From Pseudomonadota bacterium (GTDB lineage Bacteria > Chloroflexota > UBA6077 > JAJPHF01): DNA of 42,181 nt. The DNA lies in the NCBI GenBank assembly GCA_021325365.1, contig JAJPHF010000084.1, positions 1 through 42,181 on the forward strand, given 5' to 3'. The translations under genes were made by a program, and so were the position numbers. Below the pieces are notes generated by a model. It was not told the origin of the DNA. It did not search any database and worked only from the letters and a program-made list of their open reading frames with translations. How positions within the stretch are numbered: the first letter of the stretch is position 1; every line of letters begins with the position of its first letter. This document shows, one piece after another, positions 31,523 through 39,919 of the stretch.

Positions 31523-32809
31523 TCAGCGGTCCGTTGGCTCCTCGTGTACCACGGGCGTCGGGCACTGGTGCGTCAGCAGGATCTCGCGGCGCTCGCGAGC
31601 CGACTCCAGCATGGCCAGGCACACTTCGAGCGTCGCCAGGCCCCAGCGGCCGTCATGCGAGATCGGCACGCCCCGCGTTAGCGCCGCGTGCAGCTCCTGT
31701 AGCTCGATGATACCCGCCGCGCCGCTGCCCTGCACAGGCACCTCGTGGTGGCCGTCGTCGTCGTAGACGAGAATGCCCTGAGGCGATTGGCGCAGGGTGC
31801 CGCGCTCGCAGCTCGCGAGCAGGATGCCGAACCAGTTGCCCCCGCCCGCCACGTCGCGCCGACCCGCCGTGTAATCGCGGCCGCCGCGGGTTGTCTCGCG
31901 TAGCTGCTCCTTCGCCGCGGCGTCGTCGGCGCGGCCGGCGCGGAAGGCGCGGCGCGCCTGCACGGCCTGCTCCTCGGTGTACAGGCGGTCGCCAATGCCC
32001 CACACCAGGTCGGCGGTGTTGAAGTAGCCGTAGCCGCTGTAGGAGATCGTCGCCGGCGTGCCATCCGCGAACTCCAGGTAGGCCGAGACGTTGCCGGGCG
32101 CGGGGCGCTCGGGCATCCAGGCGCCGACCATCGCCCGCACGCTGCGGACCAGGCCGCCGCCGAGGGTGCGGATCGAGTCCACGATATGGGGCAGGTGGCG
32201 GTACACCACGCCGCCGCCAAGCGTGACGTCCAGCTCTTGCGGCAGGCGCGGCTTGAGCAGCCAGTCGGAGTACATCCAGTGGGCCACCTGGATCAGGCGG
32301 CCGAGCGACCCGCCCTGCACGAGGCGGTGCATCGCCTGGATGGAGGGGTTCAGGCTGTAGGTGTGGCCGCAGAGCAGGTAGACGCCGTGCTGCTCGGCGG
32401 CCTCCACCATCTGCTCGGCCTCGGCGACACTCAGGGCCATCGGCTTCTCGCAGACGACGTGCTTGCCGTGGCTGGCGGCCAGGACGACGTGCTCGCGGTG
32501 GAACTGGTTGGGCGTGGCGACCCAGACCACGTCCACCTCGGGGTCGGCGCAGAGCGCGGCCACGGAGTCGTAGACGCGGCCGCCGTGGCGCGCGGCGAAC
32601 TGGGCGCGTGCCTCGGGTCGCGTGTCGGCGGCAGCGACCAGCTCCGTGATCGGCATCCGCTCGATGGAGGGGATCACCATCGCGCTGCCGACGCCGAGGC
32701 CGGCGATGCCGACGCGCAGGGTGCGCTCGGCGCGGGCGGTCCCCTGGCTCTCGGGTGCGGCGCTGGTCACGGCAGCCTCCGTCGTCTGCGGCTTGCTGGC
32801 TGAGGTCAT
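31523..32809 (-). CDS. Gfo/Idh/MocA oxidoreductase, phthalate cis-dihydrodiol dehydrogenase (Pht4)-like (copy A)
   Basis: A 428-residue NAD(P)-dependent dehydrogenase. The Rossmann domain starts at about 31 (LRVGIAGLGVGSAMVIP) and includes VDVVWVATPNQFHREH and the catalytic EKP motif (HVVCEKPMAL). The C-terminal domain carries YSDWLLKPRLPQELD, GGGVVYRHLPHIVDS and ISYSGYGYFNTADL, all typical of the Pht4 group that oxidises phthalate cis-4,5-dihydrodiol. Compared with copy B (36199) it has a 30-residue N-terminal extension and a longer middle. ATG at 32809 lacks a clear ribosome site; a later start near the Rossmann strand is possible. It precedes Rieske copy A on the same strand, consistent with successive steps. 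The catalytic motif is EKP here and SKP in copy B. Confidence 0.85.
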   Translation of the reverse strand: MTSASKPQTTEAAVTSAAPESQGTARAERTLRVGIAGLGVGSAMVIPSIERMPITELVAAADTRPEARAQFAARHGGRVYDSVAALCADPEVDVVWVATPNQFHREHVVLAASHGKHVVCEKPMALSVAEAEQMVEAAEQHGVYLLCGHTYSLNPSIQAMHRLVQGGSLGRLIQVAHWMYSDWLLKPRLPQELDVTLGGGVVYRHLPHIVDSIRTLGGGLVRSVRAMVGAWMPERPAPGNVSAYLEFADGTPATISYSGYGYFNTADLVWGIGDRLYTEEQAVQARRAFRAGRADDAAAKEQLRETTRGGRDYTAGRRDVAGGGNWFGILLASCERGTLRQSPQGILVYDDDGHHEVPVQGSGAAGIIELQELHAALTRGVPISHDGRWGLATLEVCLAMLESARERREILLTHQCPTPVVHEEPTDR

Positions 32810-33035
32810 GGTACTGCATTGGGGGGCCAATGCCCCACTCGGCCGGCGAGCGCCAGCGCGCGGCAGCGGGCGGCCAGCAGCCAGCGGCAAGTGTTACCGA
32901 TATCATGCGCTATCTGTTACAACGGTCGCAGACCCGTTCGCCCCGCGCTCCTACCATCGATCTAGCAGGACGGCGGTGCTGGCACAGGGTCCGGGCGGCC
33001 GTCCAGGCAGCGATATCAGTGAAGAGGAGGTCGCC

Positions 33036-34430
33036 ATGACACCGAGCCGGCGCGCAGTCACCCTCGCATCCGCCCGACGCAGCCTTGCTGCCCTCGTCCT
33101 CGCGGGGCTGCTGTTGCCATGGGCAGCTGTCTCGACGCCCTCTGCGTGGGCGGACCACCACCGAGGCCACGAACCGGTCACGCGGCTGCAGGTCGTCGTC
33201 AACTACGTCCACATCGTCGACGACGGGGACTGGTGGGGCAAGGGCGAGTTCCGTCTGGGAGTTGCCTTGCACCGCTATCTGGGCTGCCAGGATGGGGGGG
33301 ATCCGCTCCGCGACAGCTGCGGCCTCCACCGCGGCGGCATTGGCGAGGAGTGGCGCTTTTCGGCCAGCTCCGGGACGTTCCAGCAGCTCGACCGGATCGT
33401 GCCCGGCGCGAGCAGCGACAACCGGGATCCGGCCGCCTCGGCCGAGGCCGGGATTGCCCTGCACTCCGGTGAGGTCCTGTCGCTGTCCTTCCGCGCTAGC
33501 GAAAGCGACCCCACTATCCCGTTCCTCCCCGTCGATTTTGAGCATGGCGTCTTGCCGCGGTCCGACCTGGTGCTCCGCGAGTCCGGCGGCTGGAGCGTGG
33601 GGCGCCACAGCAAGCGGATGCAAGATGGGGAGTTCGACATCACGGTCTACTACGAGGTGCGCCGCACCCCGCTGCCCGACCTGGTACCGCACAACCTGCG
33701 GCAGTTCAACTTGGACGACGGGCGGCCGGTGGTCTGCGCCTCTGCCCTCAATCAGGGCGAGCGCCCCTCGGGCCCGTTCCAGATGGCGCTCCATGTGGAT
33801 GGGGCCGTGCCCTCCTGGGGCACCTTCCAGGCGGCAGCCCTCGCCGTCAGCGAGGTGACCGACCACTGCTTCCTGGTCGATGCGCTCCCGCCGGGCCCAC
33901 ACCGGTTCGCGCTGAGCGTCGACGAGCCGCGCCAGGTGACGGAGATGAACGAGACCAACAACCGCTCTGCCGAGACCACGTACGCGCTCCGGACCGCCAA
34001 CGCCGGCCAGCCGGGCCCCGCGGTGGGCCCGGCCGTCGTCGCCCCGGAGCGCGCCCCCGCGTCGGCACCGCTCTCCGCCGCGCAGCCCGACCTGGCGGTG
34101 ACCGCGCTCCGGGTCCGGGGCGAGGCGCCAGGTGGGCAGAATGGCTGTGACCCTGGCCGGAACCAGGTCACCGTGGTGATCAAGAACCTGGGCACGGGAG
34201 CGGCGGCCAACTTCGCCGTGCGGCTGGTCGTGGATAACCGGGACAACGAGGCCCGCAACCAGGCCGTGACGGCGCTCGAGGCCGGCCAGGAGCTGGAAGT
34301 CCGCTTCGACGGCGTGGACCTGAACCGGGGCGAGCACCGACTCACCGCCACGGTGGACGCGCGACAGGCGCTCGCGGAGTTGAACGAGGCCAACAACGAG
34401 CGGACACTCACCGTGCGCTGCTCCAGATAG
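33036..34430 (+). CDS. Secreted protein with CARDB-like domains
   Basis: A 464-residue exported protein. The signal peptide spans about residues 1-39 (basic start, hydrophobic segment 18-34, likely cleavage after SAWA). The first 190 residues of the mature protein form an unrecognised beta-rich region with a few Cys. Two CARDB-like beta-sandwich domains follow, at about 213-325 (PDLVPHNLRQFN to EMNETNNRSAETTY) and 350-464 (QPDLAVTALRVRG to ELNEANNERTLTV); the closing E-x-N-E-x-NN motif in each is the family hallmark. CARDB domains act in cell-surface adhesion. ATG at 33036 with GAGGAGG about 6 bases upstream. It stands between the two Rieske/dehydrogenase modules, divergent from copy A. Role unknown. 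Confidence 0.82.
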   Translation: MTPSRRAVTLASARRSLAALVLAGLLLPWAAVSTPSAWADHHRGHEPVTRLQVVVNYVHIVDDGDWWGKGEFRLGVALHRYLGCQDGGDPLRDSCGLHRGGIGEEWRFSASSGTFQQLDRIVPGASSDNRDPAASAEAGIALHSGEVLSLSFRASESDPTIPFLPVDFEHGVLPRSDLVLRESGGWSVGRHSKRMQDGEFDITVYYEVRRTPLPDLVPHNLRQFNLDDGRPVVCASALNQGERPSGPFQMALHVDGAVPSWGTFQAAALAVSEVTDHCFLVDALPPGPHRFALSVDEPRQVTEMNETNNRSAETTYALRTANAGQPGPAVGPAVVAPERAPASAPLSAAQPDLAVTALRVRGEAPGGQNGCDPGRNQVTVVIKNLGTGAAANFAVRLVVDNRDNEARNQAVTALEAGQELEVRFDGVDLNRGEHRLTATVDARQALAELNEANNERTLTVRCSR

Positions 34431-34535
34431 CCAGCGTACCTAGCAGGTCCGGCCACGGCTTTCCCGTTGGCCGTTCGCCCAGACAGAATTGGGGCGCCGG
34501 GTGGCGACCGCGCGAACCTTAGCGATGCTTCACTT

Positions 34536-35879
34536 TCACCGCACGGCCGCGGCAGCCGCCGCGGCCGCCGCGTCGTCCGCAGCCTGCACGGCGGCGGCGT
34601 CCGACGGGCGGGCCACGCCGCGACTGGAGAGGATGGGGCTGTACTTGGTGGCGGCACCCTGGCGACTGCGGCTGCCGGCGAAGCGCTGGCCGCCGGCGCG
34701 CTCGGTGCGCATCGAGAGGTAGACGTTCGCGGCCGGGTCACGGAAGACGTTCAGCGGGTCCTCGCCCTGCTCGACGCGGCGGATGTTCTCCTCGAGCATC
34801 TGACGGAAAAGGATGATGCCCTTGTCCGAGCGGCCCAGGTGCTCGCCCGTGCGGTCGGCGACGGCGCCCTGCGTGATCCAGGCGGCCATGTCCTGCGCCG
34901 AGTTGCTGTCCAGCAACTCCCACTGGGGCTGCTCCTCGGCGTCCAGCGAGGGGACGGGCACCCGGTAGAAGGGGATGTCCTCGGGCTGCTGGTCGGGGTC
35001 GGCGGCTTGCTTCGGGTAGCAGGCCACCCACCAGTGGGCGGTGTGCGTGTCGTCGAGGGGCACACGGATCTGGAAGGCGGGGCCGAGGTTGCCGAACAGG
35101 CCGGGGGTGCCGTCGCCGCTACCGCCCTGGCGCAGCATGTTCGGGAAGACGATCGGGTGCCCATCCTTCCAGGGCGTGTCCTCCTCGGTGCCGCCCTCGA
35201 CCACGCGGCGCTTCACGATGCCGTACTCGAACACGTCGAAGCCGATCTTCTGGTGGCGCTTCGGCGGCACCCACAGCTCCGGCTTGCCGAGCATCGCCGC
35301 GACGTGGTTCCCCCAGAAGCTGTGCAGCCACTCGACGTGCACCGGGTCGAGCGAGTTCTCCTGGCACTGCAGCCAGTTACACGGCAGCACGCCGTAGCCG
35401 ATGTCGCGCACGTAGCCGTCGATACAGTACACGTCCCAGCGCGGCAGCAGCGGCGCGGGCGCGGGGCCGAGATAGGCAAACAGCAGGCCGGCTAGCTGCT
35501 GGACGGGATAGGCCTTGATGCAGATCTTGTCCTTGAAGCGGCTCTCGGGGTCCTCGGCCTCCTCGTAGGGCTGCTCCAGGCACTGCCCGGTCTCGGCGAA
35601 GAGCCAGCCGTGGTAGGCGCAGCGGAGGCCGCGCGCCTCGGGGATGCCGTAGATCAGGTTCATGCGGCGGTGGGGGCACAGCGGCTCGACGAGGCCGTAG
35701 GCGCCGCCTTTGTCCCGATAGAGGATGAGGTCTTCGCCGAGGAGCCGGACCTTGAGCGTGTACTTGTCCTGCATCTGGGAGACGGCGGCGACCGGGTGCC
35801 AGTAGCGGCGCATCAGCTCGCCGCACGGCGTGCCGGGTCCGACGCGCGTATACCGCTCGTTCTCCTCCTGGGTCAGCAT
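34536..35879 (-). CDS. Rieske non-heme iron oxygenase, phthalate 4,5-dioxygenase type (copy B)
   Basis: A 447-residue oxygenase alpha subunit, paralogous to copy A: both begin with a QEENER/KEQNER-type start and share GPGTP, RRYWH, the Rieske ligands C68-x-H70 and C87-x2-H90, and an iron motif, here NSLDPVHVEWLH with D178, H181 and H186. The C-terminus is extended by about 45 residues, ending in a run of Ala encoded by GCN repeats. ATG at 35879 has GGGAGG 6 bases upstream. A well-formed promoter lies 60-95 bases upstream. The gene diverges from the Pht4-like dehydrogenase at 36199. Reductase component absent. Expected substrate class as for copy A, with different specificity. Confidence 0.9.
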   Translation of the reverse strand: MLTQEENERYTRVGPGTPCGELMRRYWHPVAAVSQMQDKYTLKVRLLGEDLILYRDKGGAYGLVEPLCPHRRMNLIYGIPEARGLRCAYHGWLFAETGQCLEQPYEEAEDPESRFKDKICIKAYPVQQLAGLLFAYLGPAPAPLLPRWDVYCIDGYVRDIGYGVLPCNWLQCQENSLDPVHVEWLHSFWGNHVAAMLGKPELWVPPKRHQKIGFDVFEYGIVKRRVVEGGTEEDTPWKDGHPIVFPNMLRQGGSGDGTPGLFGNLGPAFQIRVPLDDTHTAHWWVACYPKQAADPDQQPEDIPFYRVPVPSLDAEEQPQWELLDSNSAQDMAAWITQGAVADRTGEHLGRSDKGIILFRQMLEENIRRVEQGEDPLNVFRDPAANVYLSMRTERAGGQRFAGSRSRQGAATKYSPILSSRGVARPSDAAAVQAADDAAAAAAAAAVR

Positions 35880-36198
35880 GCCGGCCTCCCTTCGCCGCCG
35901 CGCGGACGTGTCGCTGCTTGGCTGCCAGCGGTCTTCGCGGGCTGAGGATACCAGCGGCGGCACGCGCCGTCAAACGGGCCTCGCTGGTACGGGCGAGACG
36001 GCTGCCGCATAATGGCGGGCCGTGGGTGATGTAAACGGAGGGCGAACCAGTGAACGCGCAAGCCGCAGGTTTGGTAGGGCGCAGTCTTGTGCCCCGCCGC
36101 GCGGTGACGCCCACGCCAGCCGGACGGCAGGCGACAGGCCCGTGCTCTACGTCGCGCGGGCCGGATGTGGCGCCATCCGGCGAGATGGGGGCTCGGTC
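35880..36198. other. Divergent intergenic region between Rieske copy B and Pht4-like copy B
   Basis: 319 bases without a gene. It holds the minus-strand promoter listed separately and, on the plus strand, a CATAAT hexamer at 36008-36013 with a poor -35, a possible promoter for the dehydrogenase. Confidence 0.5.
35945..35973 (-). promoter_or_regulatory. Sigma-70-like promoter for Rieske copy B
   Basis: Minus strand -35 TTGACG (35973-35968, 5 of 6), 17-base spacer, -10 TATCCT (35950-35945, 4 of 6). Predicted start near 35938, giving a leader of about 59 bases. Confidence 0.55.
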
Positions 36199-37329
36199 AT
36201 GAGCGAGCCCAGGCCGCTGCGGCTGGGGCTGGCGGGGCTGGGGGTGGGCGCGAGCCAGCTGCTGCCGGCGATGACGACGGGGCCGCACGTGCGGCTGACG
36301 GCGGTGGGCGACGTGCGCCAGACGGCGCTCGACCAGGCGGCGGCCGAGTACGGCATCGCGACGCACCGCTCGATCGAGGAGCTGTGCCGCGATCCGAACG
36401 TCGATGTCGTCTGGGTCGCCACGCCGAGCCACCTGCACGCCGAGCACGCCATCCTGGCCGCCGAGGGCGGCAAGCACGTCATCGTCTCGAAGCCGCTGGC
36501 GATCACGCTGGACGAGGCCGAGGCGATGAACGCGGCGGCCGAGCGGAACGGCGTGCTGCTGCTCGCCGGCCACACGCAGAGCATGGCGCCGGCCGTCCGC
36601 AAGCTGGCCGACCTGGCGCGCGGCGGCGTGTTCGGGCGGCTGGGGATGATCCACACCTGGCACTACACCGACTGGATGTACCGCCCGCGGCTGCCGGAGG
36701 AGTTGGACTCGGCGCGGGGCGGCGGGCCGGTGTTCCGCCAGGCCTCGCACCAGGTCGATATCGTGCGGCTGATCGGCGGCGGGCTGGTGCGCAGCGTGCG
36801 CGCCATGACCGTGCAGCTCGACGCCGAGCGCGGGGCGCCCGGCAGCTACACCGTGTACCTGGAGTTCGCGGACGGCACACCCGCGACGATCGTGTACAGC
36901 GGCTACGGGCACTTCGAGACGGGCGAGCTGACGGGCAAGCGGTCGATGGCCGAGCGCGTCCCCGAGGCGATGGCGGGCGCGGACGAGCGGGCGCAGAAGG
37001 AGGCGCTACGGTCGGCGCGGCGCGGGCAGGAGCAGTCGCTAGGCCAGTTCGGCCTCACCATCGTGACCTGCGAGCGCGCCGACCTGCGCGAGTCGCCCGA
37101 CGGCCTGTGGGTGTACGAGCGCGGCGGGCGCCGAGAGATTCCCGTGCCGCGCGAGCTGCGGGGCGCGGCCGAGCTGGAGGAGATGTACCAGGCGGTCGTC
37201 CACGGCCGCCCGCTCTCGCACGACGGCCGCTGGGGCCTGGCCACGCTCGAAGTGTGCCTGGCCATCCACGAGTCGGCGCGCACGCGTCAAGAGGTCGTCC
37301 TCTCCCAGCAAACCGCCAGCCCGAACTGA
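36199..37329 (+). CDS. Gfo/Idh/MocA oxidoreductase, phthalate cis-dihydrodiol dehydrogenase (Pht4)-like (copy B)
   Basis: A 376-residue NAD(P)-dependent dehydrogenase. The Rossmann strand LRLGLAGLGVGASQLLPAM opens the protein; VDVVWVATPSHLHAEH and the catalytic segment HVIVSKPLAI follow, where SKP replaces the usual EKP. The C-terminal part has HYTDWMYRPRLPEELDSA, ASHQVDIVRLIGGGLVRSVR and IVYSGYGHFETGEL, a close match to the Pht4 group. The C-terminal segment SHDGRWGLATLEVCLA is shared with copy A. ATG at 36199; GGGGG lies about 8 bases upstream, and longer frames add an unlikely Arg-rich leader. It diverges from Rieske copy B. Likely step: oxidation of the cis-dihydrodiol made by that oxygenase. 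Confidence 0.86.
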   Translation: MSEPRPLRLGLAGLGVGASQLLPAMTTGPHVRLTAVGDVRQTALDQAAAEYGIATHRSIEELCRDPNVDVVWVATPSHLHAEHAILAAEGGKHVIVSKPLAITLDEAEAMNAAAERNGVLLLAGHTQSMAPAVRKLADLARGGVFGRLGMIHTWHYTDWMYRPRLPEELDSARGGGPVFRQASHQVDIVRLIGGGLVRSVRAMTVQLDAERGAPGSYTVYLEFADGTPATIVYSGYGHFETGELTGKRSMAERVPEAMAGADERAQKEALRSARRGQEQSLGQFGLTIVTCERADLRESPDGLWVYERGGRREIPVPRELRGAAELEEMYQAVVHGRPLSHDGRWGLATLEVCLAIHESARTRQEVVLSQQTASPN

Positions 37330-37507
37330 TTGGCGGGTGACCCCCTAACGCGACCCGGTAGGAATGATTTCGCGATCAACCGCCGGATGGCGCAAGCGCT
37401 CGGGCCCACGATCCCTCAGCACGTGCTCCTGCAGGCGATGGAAAGCATGGAAAGCATTCAGTAGAATCCTTTCCGCGCCCCTCTTGCGAGCCGGTGGGGA
37501 GGAGCCG

Positions 37508-37951
37508 ATGGCAGCGCGCGACACTCTGGCGGTCTTCGTCGAGGCGCTGGTCCCGACGGACGACACGCCGGGCGCGGCCGAGGCGAGGACGGCGGCGGCC
37601 GTGCGGGCGGCGCTGGCGGAGCGCCCGCCGCTCGCGGCGCTAGTCGAGCAGGGCCTGCGCGCGCTCGACCGCGCCGGCGAGCGGCTGGGCGGCCAGCCGT
37701 TCGCGGCGCTTGCGCCGACGCAGCGGCACGCGCTGATGACCTTGCTGGCGCGCGGCAGTCCACCCCCCGGCTGGACCGCCGCCGATCCGCCGCCGGAGGT
37801 GTTCTGGGCGACACTGCGGGGCCTCGCCGTGGGACTGTTCTACGGCAGCCCGCTCGGCCACCAGCTCTGTGGCTTCCCCGGCCCGTGCGTGGATAGCGGC
37901 GGCTACGCCCACACGATCGTCGAGCCGGACCCGCGGCGAGAGCCGGCATGA
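37508..37951 (+). CDS. Gluconate 2-dehydrogenase subunit 3 family protein
   Basis: A 147-residue protein of the small gamma-subunit family found with membrane GMC dehydrogenases. Typical features are FVEALVPTDDTPGAAEA at the N-terminus, LAPTQRHALMTLL in the middle, and VGLFYGSPLGHQLCGFPGPCVDSGGY near the end. No Tat or Sec signal is visible, unlike many relatives that are exported with the flavoprotein. ATG at 37508 with GGGGAGGAG 4-5 bases upstream. The GMC flavoprotein follows 100 bases later with a palindromic repeat between. It probably acts as folding or targeting partner of that flavoprotein. Confidence 0.83.
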   Translation: MAARDTLAVFVEALVPTDDTPGAAEARTAAAVRAALAERPPLAALVEQGLRALDRAGERLGGQPFAALAPTQRHALMTLLARGSPPPGWTAADPPPEVFWATLRGLAVGLFYGSPLGHQLCGFPGPCVDSGGYAHTIVEPDPRREPA

Positions 37952-37981
37952 CGCCAAATCGGGCAGCAGGGCTCCGTTTCT

Positions 37982-38002
37982 CCCTCTCCCCCTGGGAGAG
38001 GG
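37982..38002. repeat. Dispersed C/G-rich palindrome
   Basis: A perfect 9-base stem CCCTCTCCC (37982-37990)/GGGAGAGGG (37994-38002) with a CCT loop, followed by GCGGGGTGAGGGC. This layout is a very common intergenic repeat in Chloroflexota and other phyla. It sits inside the presumed subunit 3-GMC operon. Confidence 0.6.
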
Positions 38003-38051
38003 GCGGGGTGAGGGCCGGCCTCGGCGCGCTAGCCACGAGGCTGCTGCGGAT

Positions 38052-39662
38052 ATGATCGAGCACCCGCCAGTCGACGTCTGCATCGTCGGCGCCGGGGCGG
38101 CCGGGGGCCTGCTCTGCCGCCTGCTGGCCGAGGCGGGGCTGCGCGTGGTCCTGCTGGAAGCGGGGCCGTGGTACGGCGACGTGCGCGCCGCGTTCGTCGA
38201 GGACGAGCTGGCGATGCGCCGCATCTGGTGGCCCGAGCAGCAATACCGGCTTACCGGCAGCGCCCAGCGCGGGCGCGTGAACGGCGGGCTGGGCGTGGGC
38301 GGCGGCACGCTCGTCTGGACCGGCGCGGCGTTTCGCCTGTTCCCGGAGGACTTCCGCGTGCTCTCGCGCGACGGTCAGCTACCCGGCGCCAGCCTGGCCG
38401 ACTGGCCGCTCAGCTACGCCGACCTGGAGCCGTACTACGACGCCGTCGAGGCGCACGTCGGCGTGGCCGGGGCCGTCTCGCCCTGGGACCCGCCCGGCCG
38501 CCGGCCGCCGCCCCTGCCGCCGCACGGCTACCACCAGCACACCGTCGTACTGCGGCGCGGCTTCGAGCGGCTGGGCCTCCGGACGCACCCGGGGCCGATG
38601 GCCATCGCGTCGCGACCGCTGCCGGGGCGCGACGCCTGCTGCTACTGCGGCTTCTGCATCCAGGGCTGCCGCACCGGCGCCATGTACAGCAGCGCCACCG
38701 CCGAGCTGCCGGCCGCGCTCGCCACCGGGCGCGTGGACCTGCGCCCTGATTCGCCGGCCCTGCGCGTCCACACGTCGGCCGACGGCACGCGCGCCGCGGC
38801 TGTCGAGTACGCGCACCGCCCGGACGGTACGCGCCACCTGCAGCCCGCCACGGCCATCGTCGTCGCCGCGAACACGATCGAGGTGCCGCGCCTGCTGCTG
38901 AGCTCCGCGAGCCCGCGCCACCCGACCGGGCTGGCGAACAGCAGCGACCAGGTTGGCCGCAACTTCATGGCCCATCCCGGCGCGCAGTGCTGGGGCCTGT
39001 TCGACGAGCCGATGAACCCCTGGGAAGGCTTCGTGCTGAACCACCTGTGCTGCCTGGACTACGCCCAGACGCGGCCCGACGCGCCGCACATCCGCGGCTT
39101 CGCGATGGAGACGCTGACGGCGCTGCCGGTGGGCGTGGCGACGGGCGCGGCGGCGGGGCTGTGGGGGGCAGAGCTGAAGGCGCTGATGCGCCAGTACCGC
39201 CACCTGGCCGGGCTGTTCACGATCGGCGAGGGCGTGCCGACGCCGTTCAACCGCGTGACGGTCGAGCCCGAGCGGCCCGACGAGTGGGGCCTGCCGGGCG
39301 CGCACCTGCACTACGACTGGCACCCGAACGACGTGCGCCTGGTGGACGCGGCGGCGACCAAATCGCTGGCGGTGCTGCGCGCGGCCGGCGCGCGCGAGGC
39401 GTTCCGCCAGCCGCCGTCGCAGGTCCACATGATGGGCACCGCCCGCATGGGCGACGATCCGCGCGCGGCGGTGACGAACACCTGGGGGGAGACGCACGAC
39501 GTGGCGGGCCTCTACGTGGCGGGCGGCGCGCTGTTCCCGACCGGCTCCAGCGTGAACCCAACGCTGACCATACTCGCGCTGGCCTGCCGCACCGCCGAGG
39601 CCATCGCGCATCGCCAGGGCAAGACGCTCCGAGCCGCCGCGAACGCCTCGCCCGGCGCGTGA
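38052..39662 (+). CDS. GMC-family dehydrogenase (gluconate/fructose dehydrogenase flavoprotein type)
   Basis: A 536-residue FAD enzyme. The dinucleotide motif VGAGAAG is at 12-18. A cysteine cluster C196-C-Y-C199-G-F-C202-I-Q-G-C206 follows, like the one that holds a 3Fe-4S centre in fructose and gluconate dehydrogenase large subunits. The catalytic His/Asn pair is H459 (QVHMMGTARMG) and N502 (SSVNPTLTILAL). Relatives oxidise sugars, sugar acids or alcohols and pass electrons to a cytochrome c subunit, which is absent here. ATG at 38052 begins just before the FAD strand; the ribosome site is weak. No Tat signal, so a cytoplasmic or piggy-back exported enzyme. It follows the subunit 3 gene, with which it probably forms a complex. 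Substrate unknown. Confidence 0.87.
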   Translation: MIEHPPVDVCIVGAGAAGGLLCRLLAEAGLRVVLLEAGPWYGDVRAAFVEDELAMRRIWWPEQQYRLTGSAQRGRVNGGLGVGGGTLVWTGAAFRLFPEDFRVLSRDGQLPGASLADWPLSYADLEPYYDAVEAHVGVAGAVSPWDPPGRRPPPLPPHGYHQHTVVLRRGFERLGLRTHPGPMAIASRPLPGRDACCYCGFCIQGCRTGAMYSSATAELPAALATGRVDLRPDSPALRVHTSADGTRAAAVEYAHRPDGTRHLQPATAIVVAANTIEVPRLLLSSASPRHPTGLANSSDQVGRNFMAHPGAQCWGLFDEPMNPWEGFVLNHLCCLDYAQTRPDAPHIRGFAMETLTALPVGVATGAAAGLWGAELKALMRQYRHLAGLFTIGEGVPTPFNRVTVEPERPDEWGLPGAHLHYDWHPNDVRLVDAAATKSLAVLRAAGAREAFRQPPSQVHMMGTARMGDDPRAAVTNTWGETHDVAGLYVAGGALFPTGSSVNPTLTILALACRTAEAIAHRQGKTLRAAANASPGA

Positions 39663-39919
39663 GGCCGGCGCGCGGCGCGACGGGTGTGTCCGCGCCCGGC
39701 CGGCCCCCGCCGCGCCGGAGGGGCGGCCCGCCGCCCGCAAGCAACGAGCGGCGCGAGCGAGTAACATCAGGATATGGTGCGCGGCCAGGTGGACACGGGG
39801 GCGTCCCCAGCCGGCGCTCGCTCAGCGGGTACCTCGGGGCGAGTCTCCGCCGGCCGCCGGCCTGCCCTGGTTGAGGCGATGGGGCCGGCGGCCGGCGCCA
39901 AGCGGAAAGGAGCGGCACC

